Source: Planctomycetota bacterium (GTDB lineage: Bacteria; Planctomycetota; Planctomycetia; Planctomycetales; Planctomycetaceae). From it: a stretch of 37,287 nt of DNA. How positions within the stretch are numbered: the first letter of the stretch is position 1; each line of letters starts with the position of its first letter. Below the pieces are notes generated by a model. The model had not been told where the DNA came from and searched no databases. It was given only the letters and a program-made list of their open reading frames with translations. The stretch spans positions 1-37,287 of the forward strand of contig JAQCEJ010000051.1 in NCBI GenBank assembly GCA_027618475.1, in the 5' to 3' direction. The translations under genes and the position numbers were made by a program. Shown piece after piece: positions 1 through 7,062 of the stretch.

Positions 1-280
1 AACGGGGGCTTCCTGCGGTGCGCCCCCGCCACCCGACCCATTGTGTTAAACCCGATCGCCCTGAAGCAAACACGCAGACCGCAGCAGTACTCGATCTGCG
101 AAGAACGCCTGATGATGAATACGATTTGTCGTTTGATATCTTCACCAAGTTGGGAATTGGTTGTTTACCCCCCTTGCGAGTACCAATGGACACGAATAAA
201 ATCAAGATTCGCAAAAATATTTATGACGGAGCAATCGAGGATCGACGGAACGATTCGGTCCCGGACAGGAATGACTGACG
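1..280. other. Left-edge region, no assignable gene
   Basis: No protein family is recognisable here. A reading frame is open from the window edge and closes at a TGA at 276-278 just before the first gene. Its last 90 or so codons could be the tail of an upstream gene, but the translation has no motif I recognise. A promoter-like pair (174-202) lies inside it. I treat the stretch as leader or intergenic DNA of the following operon, with low certainty. Confidence 0.3.
174..202 (+). promoter_or_regulatory. Predicted sigma70-type promoter of the lipoyl/terpenoid operon
   Basis: TTGCGA (174-179, 4 of 6 to TTGACA) and TAAAAT (197-202, 5 of 6 to TATAAT) are separated by exactly 17 bases. Initiation near 209 would give a leader of about 70 bases before the ATG at 281. 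An AGGA ribosome-binding site lies at about 268-271. The assignment rests only on match and spacing. Confidence 0.45.
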
Positions 281-763
281 ATGCCGATCGATCCGCAACA
301 GACCATTTACTACAAAAGAGCACGATTTACGACCCGATTGCCCGTCGATCGGCTCTATTCGCAGGCTCATTTTTGGTTATTCAAAGAGGAGGACGACGTC
401 TGGCGCGTCGGCTTAACCAAGTTCGCCACACGCATGTTAGGTGATTTCGTTGAGTTGCGGTTCGAGGTTCTTCCCGGTGAAGACTTGGAACCGGGGCAGA
501 TCGTTGGTAGCATCGAGGGATTCAAGGCCGTGTCGGATATTTATTCCGTCATGGCGGGGGAGTTTGCCGGTTCGAACCCGGATCTGGAAAGCGATCCCGT
601 TCTGGTCGATAAGGATCCTTATGATAAGGGGTGGCTGTATCGCGTACGCGGTCGGCTTCCCGAAAACGCGATGGACGTTCACGGTTATATCGGATTACTC
701 GATGCCACCGTCGAACGGATGCTTCAAGAACAACAACAGGCAACGGACGATAAAACATGTTGA
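281..763 (+). CDS. GcvH-like lipoyl carrier protein
   Basis: This is a 160-residue protein of the glycine cleavage H-protein/lipoyl-domain family. H proteins carry a lipoyl arm on a conserved lysine and shuttle intermediates between active sites. The lipoylation loop is present as FKAVSDIYS at residues 81-89, with Lys82 at the lipoyl position. The downstream PYDKGWLYRVR segment (about 113-123) is also typical of H proteins. The family is usually about 125-130 residues, so this one has extra N-terminal sequence. No GcvP, GcvT or lipoate ligase gene is in the window. It is the first gene of a run of Fe-S, radical SAM and prenyl genes and overlaps the next gene by 7 bases. I infer a dedicated carrier for that pathway rather than a glycine-cleavage part. 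A role as a general second H protein cannot be excluded. Confidence 0.85.
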   Translation: MPIDPQQTIYYKRARFTTRLPVDRLYSQAHFWLFKEEDDVWRVGLTKFATRMLGDFVELRFEVLPGEDLEPGQIVGSIEGFKAVSDIYSVMAGEFAGSNPDLESDPVLVDKDPYDKGWLYRVRGRLPENAMDVHGYIGLLDATVERMLQEQQQATDDKTC

Positions 764-1863
764 CCCCCCAATACATCATGATCGGTGGATTTCTGGGGGC
801 CGGCAAGACGACGGCCATCCTGCAATTGGCGCGGGAGTTCCGTGAACGCGGACGAAAGGTCGGGCTGATCACCAACGATCAGAGTTTCGGCCTCGTCGAC
901 ACCACCATGCTCCGTTCACACGGTTTTGCCACCGAAGAAATCACCGGCGGTTGTTTCTGCTGCCGGTTCGGTTCGCTGGTGGAAGCCGCCGGCAAACTGA
1001 CCGACGATACGCAACCGGACGTTTTTCTTGCCGAACCGGTCGGGAGTTGCACCGACCTGCGGGCGACCGTGAGTTACCCGTTACAACAAATGTACGGCGA
1101 CAACTACGCCGTCGCCCCGTTAAGCGTCGTGCTCGACCCGTTTCGCACGCGTCAGGTGCTCGGTCTCGATCAAGGCAAGACCTTCTCGGCTAAGGTCGTT
1201 TACATTTTCGAAAAGCAACTCGAAGAAGCCGACATTCTGGTCATCAACAAATGCGACCTGATGGATGAACGCCAGCAGAGTGAATTGCAGACTGCCCTCG
1301 AAACGCGGTTTCCGTCAGCAACGGTCATTCGGATTTCGGCCCGCAACGGATCGGGCATTTCCGAATGGATCGCACAAATTGAAAACAATGAACAACGCCG
1401 TAACGAATCGATGGACGTCGATTACGACACGTACGCCGAAGGAGAATCGCTGCTCGGCTGGTTGAATCTCTCGGCAACGCTCGAAGGAGAAGAGTTTGAC
1501 GGCAACGAACTTCTGATCGCACTCGGCAAGAACATCCGTTTGCGACTCGATCAACACAGCGTCGAGATTGCTCATCTCAAGATGACACTGACACCCGACA
1601 GCGGCAACGATCTTGCCGTGGGAAATCTCGTCCGCAATGAAACGAGCATCGAATTGTCTCACGAACTGGTCGAACCGCTCGATGTGGGACAATTGATTCT
1701 CAATCTGCGTGCCGAAGGGGATCCCGAACAGTTGAAACAATTCGCCGTCGAAGAATTGAAGACTCTCGTGGCGGAATCGCAACTGACGCACACGGTGGAG
1801 CATGTCGAGGCGTTTCGACCGGGGCGACCGGTTCCGACGCATCGACTGACAGGTACAACCTGA
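757..1863 (+). CDS. CobW/COG0523-type G3E GTPase
   Basis: This 368-residue P-loop GTPase belongs to the CobW/HypB/UreG (G3E) group, which are metal chaperones or insertases. The Walker A motif GGFLGAGKTT is at residues 10-19. The hallmark metal-binding CxCC motif is present as GGCFCC (Cys66, Cys68, Cys69). A guanine-specificity NKCD motif lies near residue 166. The C-terminal third matches the variable part of the family. The ATG overlaps the end of the GcvH-like gene, so the two are probably translationally coupled. Given the Fe-S, radical SAM and Zn/Mg-type enzymes downstream, I infer metal delivery to one of them. The metal cannot be told from sequence. Confidence 0.85.
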   Translation: MLTPQYIMIGGFLGAGKTTAILQLAREFRERGRKVGLITNDQSFGLVDTTMLRSHGFATEEITGGCFCCRFGSLVEAAGKLTDDTQPDVFLAEPVGSCTDLRATVSYPLQQMYGDNYAVAPLSVVLDPFRTRQVLGLDQGKTFSAKVVYIFEKQLEEADILVINKCDLMDERQQSELQTALETRFPSATVIRISARNGSGISEWIAQIENNEQRRNESMDVDYDTYAEGESLLGWLNLSATLEGEEFDGNELLIALGKNIRLRLDQHSVEIAHLKMTLTPDSGNDLAVGNLVRNETSIELSHELVEPLDVGQLILNLRAEGDPEQLKQFAVEELKTLVAESQLTHTVEHVEAFRPGRPVPTHRLTGTT

Positions 1864-1934
1864 ACCAAACGATAATGTTTTGAAATCGTAATCGACAGGG
1901 GACACCCCCCTGAGAAATGTGTTGAGTTTGATCG

Positions 1935-2348
1935 ATGACTGACCAACCGCGAATTCTGTATTGTCACTGCGCCTTTGCGCAGGTCATTCCCAAAGACGTC
2001 AAGCAGGGTGTGCTCGAACGTCTTGGGGAAGCGGGTGTCGATTTCGATTGCGTTCCCGATCTCTGCGAAATGTCGGCGAATCGCGATCCGATACTTCAGC
2101 AGATCGCCGAGAACCCGGATGTGCGTATCGCGGCGTGTTTTCCCCGTGCCGTGCGGGGTTTGTTTGTCGCAGCGGGACATCCTCTTCCCCAACCGGAACC
2201 GGAAGTCGTCAACATGCGCATGCTCAATGCCGAAGAAGCCACGGCTGCGTTGCTTCGTCCGCGTGACGAATCGCCACTCGCTCAACAAGAAGAAGCCCAG
2301 ACGGTCGAAACAACCGGCACGGGAGCCAGGGAAGGAAATCGCACATGA
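1935..2348 (+). CDS. HdrA N-terminal-domain-like cysteine protein
   Basis: This 137-residue protein resembles the N-terminal segment of the heterodisulfide reductase subunit HdrA, without the FAD-binding body. In HdrA this region opens with a CHC-type motif, then a cysteine-containing stretch, and ends with a 'VVAACSPR' strand. Here I see YCHC (Cys10, Cys12), Cys39 and Cys44 (PDLCEMSA), and IAACFPRAVRG around Cys68. The five cysteines could bind an Fe-S cluster. The last 40 residues are acidic and low in complexity. The TGA overlaps the ATG of the ferredoxin gene (2345), so the two are translationally coupled and probably form one electron-transfer unit. The homology is distant and the function is inferred. 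Confidence 0.55.
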   Translation: MTDQPRILYCHCAFAQVIPKDVKQGVLERLGEAGVDFDCVPDLCEMSANRDPILQQIAENPDVRIAACFPRAVRGLFVAAGHPLPQPEPEVVNMRMLNAEEATAALLRPRDESPLAQQEEAQTVETTGTGAREGNRT

Positions 2349-3211
2349 TCGCCACCAAAACCGGTCCTCGAGTCGTCCTCTATGAGGGAGCGGATGCTTC
2401 TCCCCTCGAGAATTCGTTTCGCGTCGAGCTGATGGCCAAGCTGCTCGAACGGGGTTTGCCGATCTCGTTGGCTCGCGGCAACGCACTGAATTCGACAGAG
2501 AATAAACAGATCGTGCTCGGCAATTTTGGAGGTCGTTTTCCCGAAGCGGATTCATCGACGGCCGAATTCCGCGATATCGCCGGGCTCGATGCCGTTGCTG
2601 TCGTGTCGCTCGTCGAAGATGTGCTCGCCGGAACGAACGATCCGTCGAACACCAAACGCTGGAAGCCGTGGTTTCCGGTCATCGATTTCGGCCGTTGTAC
2701 GAATTGCATGCAATGTTTGAGTTTCTGTTTGTTTGATGTTTACGGTGCGACGTCGGACGGAAAAATTCAGGTTCAGAACGAGAGCAACTGCAAGACCGAT
2801 TGTCCCGCCTGTTCCCGGGTCTGTCCCGAAGTTGCCATCATGTTCCCCAAATACAAGGCGGGACCGATCAACGGCGATGAAATCAGTACCGACGATGTTC
2901 GCCGCGAAGGGATGAAGGTCGATATCTCCGCACTGCTCGGCGGCGATATTTACGCCATGCTGCGCGACCGCAGTGCCAAAGCTCAATCCCGTTTTTCGAA
3001 AGAGCGTGACGACGAACGAGCCCTTAAGGAACGCCAGCGCTGTCTCAATAAATTGAAGGCTGCGGCAGGTGATATCGAAATCCCGACCGAAGTGCTTGCA
3101 AGTCTTCCGTCAATGGATCAAATTCAAAGTAAAGCAGAACAGGCACGACAACGAGCTGCACAGGCACTCGCACAACAAGCCAAATCGACTAATGCCGACT
3201 CCGGTCAATAA
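2345..3211 (+). CDS. Dicluster [4Fe-4S] ferredoxin-domain protein
   Basis: This 288-residue protein has three parts. An alpha/beta-looking N-terminal domain (about 10-95) carries no recognised motif. A bacterial-type ferredoxin domain has two cluster motifs: Cys118/121/124/128 (CxxCxxCxxxC) and Cys149/153/156/160 (CxxxCxxCxxxC). A charged Gln/Ala-rich helical tail runs from about 200 to 288. The second motif has one more residue than usual between its first two cysteines. The expected role is low-potential electron delivery. Its coupling to the HdrA-N-like gene and its position before the radical SAM gene fit electron supply for reductive SAM cleavage, which is inference. The N-terminal domain may dock to the HdrA-like partner. 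Confidence 0.8.
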   Translation: MIATKTGPRVVLYEGADASPLENSFRVELMAKLLERGLPISLARGNALNSTENKQIVLGNFGGRFPEADSSTAEFRDIAGLDAVAVVSLVEDVLAGTNDPSNTKRWKPWFPVIDFGRCTNCMQCLSFCLFDVYGATSDGKIQVQNESNCKTDCPACSRVCPEVAIMFPKYKAGPINGDEISTDDVRREGMKVDISALLGGDIYAMLRDRSAKAQSRFSKERDDERALKERQRCLNKLKAAAGDIEIPTEVLASLPSMDQIQSKAEQARQRAAQALAQQAKSTNADSGQ

Positions 3212-3254
3212 AGCATTTGCCGGTTCGGCTGATAAAGAATAAGAATTAAGAATT

Positions 3255-4451
3255 ATGTCCGTCACATTAAAAATGGGTCGCCGATTGATGATGGAACCGG
3301 ATTTCCGGTTGTTCCTGAAGTTTGCCTACAACTTCGGGTACAAGGGAATGCGGTCGGTTCAACGGTTCAAGAAACGTCTGAAAAAAGGGGTGAGCTTCCC
3401 GCCGTTTCTTTATCTGTCGATCATTAATTCGTGTCAGTTGCGATGCCAGGGGTGCTGGGTCGATGTCGCCGCCAAACGGCAGATGATCGAACTCGACGAC
3501 CTCAACCGCATCGTTCTTGACGCCAAAGAACATGGCAACAGCTTTTTCGGGATTCTCGGTGGCGAACCGTTTATGCATCCGCAGTTGCTTGAATTTCTGG
3601 CGATGCATCCCGACTGTTATTTTCAGATCTTCACGAACGGTCAGTTGATTACCCCCGAAGTCGCCAAAGAACTTCGCCGACTCGGAAACAGCACGCTCCT
3701 CGTCAGTATTGAGGGATCGGAAATCGTCAGCAATGAGCGGCGCGGCGGTAAAGACGTGCTTAATAAAACGATGGAAGGCCTTAAGAACGCGATCGCAGAA
3801 CGATTGATCGTCGGTGTGGCGACCAGCGTTTGCCAGACGAATTACGAGCTGGTCAGCGAAGAATGGCTTAAGACATTGATCGACATGGGGGTCTTATATG
3901 CCTGGTTTCATACGTACCGGGTTGTCGGCCCCGATCCTTCGGCACATCTGGCTTTAACTCCCGAGCAAATCGTGACGTTGCGCCGTTTCGTTGTCGCCAT
4001 GCGTCGCAAATTGCCGATCGGGATCGTCGATGCGTATTGGGACGATAAAGGAGAAGCGCTCTGTCCGATGGCGACGGGGATCAGTCATCATATCGGCCCC
4101 TCCGGCGCCATCGAACCCTGCCCGATCATTCAATTCGCCAACGAAACCATTTACGATGACAAGCCGTTGTATCAGTTGATCACCGAGTCGAGTTTTCTCG
4201 ACGACTTCCGGAAAACCGCCGCCGAAGCGACACGAGGCTGCATCGTGCTGGAACGTCCCGATCTGGTGCGAGAACTGGTGCAACGTCATTCCGCCCCCGA
4301 TACGACGCAGCGAGGTACGGCACTTGCCGAACTCGAAGCATTAACCCCCCGCCATAGTCAACACCTGCCGGGACAAGAAGTCCCAGAAGATCATTGGTTG
4401 TATCGATTTGCCAAGAAGCATTGGTTCTTTGGTTTTGGTGCATATACTTGA
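3255..4451 (+). CDS. Radical SAM enzyme with SPASM/twitch-like C-terminus
   Basis: This 398-residue radical SAM protein has the cluster motif CxxxCxxC as SCQLRCQGC (Cys60, Cys64, Cys67). The SAM-binding GGEP is at residues 102-105. A second cysteine set near the C-terminus (Cys270 in GEALCPMATG, Cys289 in IEPCPII, Cys329 in RGCIV) looks like a short SPASM or twitch region for an auxiliary cluster. The basic, hydrophobic N-terminus (about 1-50) could favour membrane or lipid contact. Its place between a ferredoxin and a polyprenyl synthetase suggests it modifies an isoprenoid, a lipoyl group or a protein partner. The reaction cannot be read from sequence. HpnH-type hopanoid adenosyltransferase was considered, but its usual cluster spacing and hpn neighbours are absent. 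Confidence 0.8.
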   Translation: MSVTLKMGRRLMMEPDFRLFLKFAYNFGYKGMRSVQRFKKRLKKGVSFPPFLYLSIINSCQLRCQGCWVDVAAKRQMIELDDLNRIVLDAKEHGNSFFGILGGEPFMHPQLLEFLAMHPDCYFQIFTNGQLITPEVAKELRRLGNSTLLVSIEGSEIVSNERRGGKDVLNKTMEGLKNAIAERLIVGVATSVCQTNYELVSEEWLKTLIDMGVLYAWFHTYRVVGPDPSAHLALTPEQIVTLRRFVVAMRRKLPIGIVDAYWDDKGEALCPMATGISHHIGPSGAIEPCPIIQFANETIYDDKPLYQLITESSFLDDFRKTAAEATRGCIVLERPDLVRELVQRHSAPDTTQRGTALAELEALTPRHSQHLPGQEVPEDHWLYRFAKKHWFFGFGAYT

Positions 4452-4490
4452 TGTAATAGCCACGCCTTCCTTGATTCCATAGAGGATTCC

Positions 4491-6254
4491 ATGCAACAGT
4501 TGCCAGTGGTCGGACTGCCTGTTTTGAATATGCCGCGCCCCGTTCCTGTTCAGATCGAACGGCAGCCGAAAGAAAATATTCCGCAGACGCGCCCCGAACG
4601 GGAACAAATTCGGGCAGAGATACGCGAATTCGTGAAACAGCGCAAGCCGGTTCCCCCTCTGCGGGTCGACGAATTGCGATCGCTCTCCGAAGAGTTCGTG
4701 GCCCAGTTTCAGTTGAATCCGATTTATACCGAATACGTCGTCGTTTTGATGAACAGCGAAATGTGGCGCGATTCGCTCGCCGCCGTCCCTTACGAACGCC
4801 GGCTGTTGCTGTTGCCGAAGTGTCTGCGACTCGAAGAACGCTGCCCTGCCCCGTTTGACGAATTCGGACTCTTGTGCAAGCAATGCGGCCTTTGTTCGAT
4901 TCAAGACCTTCAGGCCGAAGCCGAACGATTGGGATATGCCGTTCTCGTCGCGGAAGGTTCGGCGCTGGTGATGGCCATCATCGAAACCGGCAAAATCGAA
5001 GCGATTGTCGGCGTCAGCTGTTTGTCGGTTCTCGAAAAGGCGTTTCCGTTCATGGAAGCCGCGGCGATTCCCGGCGTGGCGATTCCCCTGTTGCAGGACG
5101 ACTGCAAAGACGTCACGGTCGACCTCGACTGGATTTGGGAAGTTATTCATCTGACGAGCGACGACCGCACCTACCGCATGAACCTCGATAAACTCCGCGA
5201 AGAAGTGCAGACCTGGTTCTCCGAAGAGGAACTCAACCGCCTGATGGGGCCGGCATCGAACGAAACCGAGCGTCTCGGCCGCGAATGGCTTGCCAAAGAT
5301 GGGAAGCGCTGGCGACCGTTTCTCAGCGTCTGCGTGTGGAAGGCGCTTCAGGACGATCCCGATGCTGAAATCCCCGATGATTTGCGCAAGATCGCCATCG
5401 CCGTCGAATGTTTTCACAAAGCATCGCTGATTCATGACGACATCGAAGACAACGACGACCTGCGGTACGGTGATGCGACATTACACGTTTCGCACGGCGT
5501 GCCGATGGCCCTGAATGTCGGCGATCTGTTGCTGGGTGAAGGGTATCGGCTGATCGGCGAATGCGAGGCCGACCCCAAGCGCGTGACGGCGATGCTTCGC
5601 GTGGCGGCGATGGGACACCGCACTTTATGCCTGGGACAAGGAGATGAACTGAGCTGGACGCGGAATCCCCTGCCGATGTCATCGATGGAGGTCATGGATA
5701 TTTTCCGCCGCAAGACCTCCCCGGCATTCGAAGTGGCGTTACAGCTGGGGGCCGTACTGGGAGGGGGAGACGAGAAGCTCGCCTCGGTGCTTTCGCGATA
5801 CAGCAGCGCTCTGGGGATCGCCTATCAGATTCGTGACGACGTCACCGATCTCACGAACGGCGACGACCCAAGCGACCTGATGATGATGCGCCCGACATTA
5901 CCGTTGGCGTTGTTATTAGAGCGAACGGTGGCCAGTCCCGATGAAAAATCGCTGGTCGAAAAGGCGTGGCGCCGGCAAACCGACGATGCCGAGCTCGAAC
6001 AGATTCGCGATGCGATGACTGCGTACGATATCCCGAATCGCTGTCACGTGCTGCAAGAGTCGTACAAAGAAGAGGCGCTGCGGGCCTTGAGCGAATTGAA
6101 GAGCCCGAATCTCAAGGGATTGTTACGTCGTGTCGTCAGCAAGATATTCAGTCTCGAATTGAAAGGTTGGTGCAGTGAGTTTGAAGCTCGAAATGGCTCA
6201 AGTAGCCCGACTGGCGCCGAAGGTGCTGGGGAGCTCGACTTCGCTCGTCGTTGA
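4491..6254 (+). CDS. DUF116-polyprenyl synthetase fusion
   Basis: This 587-residue protein has two domains. Residues about 65-225 form a cysteine-rich DUF116-like domain with Cys111, Cys118, Cys129, Cys132 and Cys135, a plausible Fe-S or metal site. Residues about 235-560 are a trans-isoprenyl diphosphate synthase. The first Asp-rich motif is DDIED (316-320), the second is DDVTD (449-453), and KT is at 408-409. The residues four and five places before the first motif are small (Ser312, Ala311). In this family that usually permits products of C20 or longer. The 3' end overlaps the next gene by up to 80 bases, so the last 30 or so residues are probably not part of the fold. It should supply the prenyl diphosphate for the cyclase-like proteins that follow. 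Confidence 0.85.
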   Translation: MQQLPVVGLPVLNMPRPVPVQIERQPKENIPQTRPEREQIRAEIREFVKQRKPVPPLRVDELRSLSEEFVAQFQLNPIYTEYVVVLMNSEMWRDSLAAVPYERRLLLLPKCLRLEERCPAPFDEFGLLCKQCGLCSIQDLQAEAERLGYAVLVAEGSALVMAIIETGKIEAIVGVSCLSVLEKAFPFMEAAAIPGVAIPLLQDDCKDVTVDLDWIWEVIHLTSDDRTYRMNLDKLREEVQTWFSEEELNRLMGPASNETERLGREWLAKDGKRWRPFLSVCVWKALQDDPDAEIPDDLRKIAIAVECFHKASLIHDDIEDNDDLRYGDATLHVSHGVPMALNVGDLLLGEGYRLIGECEADPKRVTAMLRVAAMGHRTLCLGQGDELSWTRNPLPMSSMEVMDIFRRKTSPAFEVALQLGAVLGGGDEKLASVLSRYSSALGIAYQIRDDVTDLTNGDDPSDLMMMRPTLPLALLLERTVASPDEKSLVEKAWRRQTDDAELEQIRDAMTAYDIPNRCHVLQESYKEEALRALSELKSPNLKGLLRRVVSKIFSLELKGWCSEFEARNGSSSPTGAEGAGELDFARR

Positions 6255-7062
6255 TTTCTTTCATTCGCAACAGCAACCAGACGGCGGCTTTCCTGATCGT
6301 GCCGGCCGAAGCGACTTGTATTACACCGTCTTCGGCATCGAAGGATATATCGCACTTCAGCAGCCGTTACCGACGCAAAAGATCTACGAATACGTGCGTT
6401 CTGTCGGGGATCTCTCCGATCTCGATCTGGTGCATGTCTCGTGTCTCGCACGTTGCTGGTCGGCATTACCGATGGCCCTTCGGATGGAATGCCCGCGCGA
6501 TGCCATACTCGACCGAATGAAAAGTCACCGAACTCCCGACGGCGGTTTCGAATCGGCTGTCGACCAGCCGGCAGGATCGATTTACGCTTCGTTTATGGCG
6601 GTGGGAGCCTATCAGGATTTGAACGAACCGATTCCGGAGGTTGAGCGACTGCTGGACTTCGTCGAATCGCTGCAAGATCCGGGGGCCGGATTCAAAACCA
6701 GTCTCGCGCTCCCGATGTCGGTCGTTCCAGTGACCGCCGGAGCCGTGACGATGCTGCGTCATCTGGGACGGCGCGACGTCGATCCCGCGATCGGTGAGTG
6801 GATACTTTCGTGTTTCGATCCGCAGGGAGGATTTCGCCCCGCACCGAGTGCGCCGATTCCCGATCTGTTGTCGACGGCGACCGCATTGCATGCTCTGTCC
6901 GGTCTGAAAATCGATCTCGGAAAAGCGAAAGAATTGTGTCTCGATTTCATCGACTCCCTGTGGACGAACAGCGGCGGATTTTACGGACAATGGGACGATT
7001 CGCACGTCGATTGCGAATACACCTATTATGCTCTGCTCGCCCTGGGTCATCTCGCCATTTGA
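6175..7062 (+). CDS. Prenyltransferase-beta/squalene-cyclase-repeat protein
   Basis: This 295-residue all-helical protein is built of about five repeats with GGF cores: DGGFPD, DGGFES, GAGFKT, QGGFRP and SGGFYG. This is the pattern of the alpha/alpha-barrel shared by protein prenyltransferase beta subunits and squalene cyclases. The last repeat reads DCEYTYYALLALGHL, close to the prenyltransferase-beta pattern. I cannot identify a complete Asp-Cys-His zinc triad, so protein prenylation is not shown. The start is a GTG at 6175 (AAGG eight bases upstream) or the ATG at 6193. Either lies inside the preceding gene. It may bind a polyprenyl chain or act as a partner domain for the adjacent cyclase. 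Confidence 0.75.
   Translation: MSLKLEMAQVARLAPKVLGSSTSLVVDFFHSQQQPDGGFPDRAGRSDLYYTVFGIEGYIALQQPLPTQKIYEYVRSVGDLSDLDLVHVSCLARCWSALPMALRMECPRDAILDRMKSHRTPDGGFESAVDQPAGSIYASFMAVGAYQDLNEPIPEVERLLDFVESLQDPGAGFKTSLALPMSVVPVTAGAVTMLRHLGRRDVDPAIGEWILSCFDPQGGFRPAPSAPIPDLLSTATALHALSGLKIDLGKAKELCLDFIDSLWTNSGGFYGQWDDSHVDCEYTYYALLALGHLAI

Noticed and set aside
3-278. Partial CDS running in from the left edge
   Set aside because: The frame is open and codon use is not unreasonable, but there is no recognisable domain and a good promoter lies within it. Evidence is too thin to call a gene.
1659-2555. 298-codon minus-strand open frame opposite the CobW/HdrA-N/ferredoxin genes
   Set aside because: It spans three well-supported plus-strand genes, has no family resemblance and is explained by codon bias of the opposite strand.
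281-3211. A sulfur-oxidising sHdr-LbpA system
   Set aside because: Only a carrier and a HdrA-N fragment are present. HdrB, HdrC, full HdrA and dedicated lipoate ligase genes are absent.
3255-4451. HpnH (hopanoid adenosyltransferase) as identity of the radical SAM protein
   Set aside because: There is a SPASM-like C-terminus with extra cysteines, no hpn neighbours and no typical HpnH motif environment. The cyclase nearby alone is not enough.
4341-5435. 364-codon minus-strand open frame
   Set aside because: It lies antisense to the radical SAM and DUF116-prenyl synthetase genes. The translation shows no domain, while the plus-strand frames carry complete catalytic motifs.
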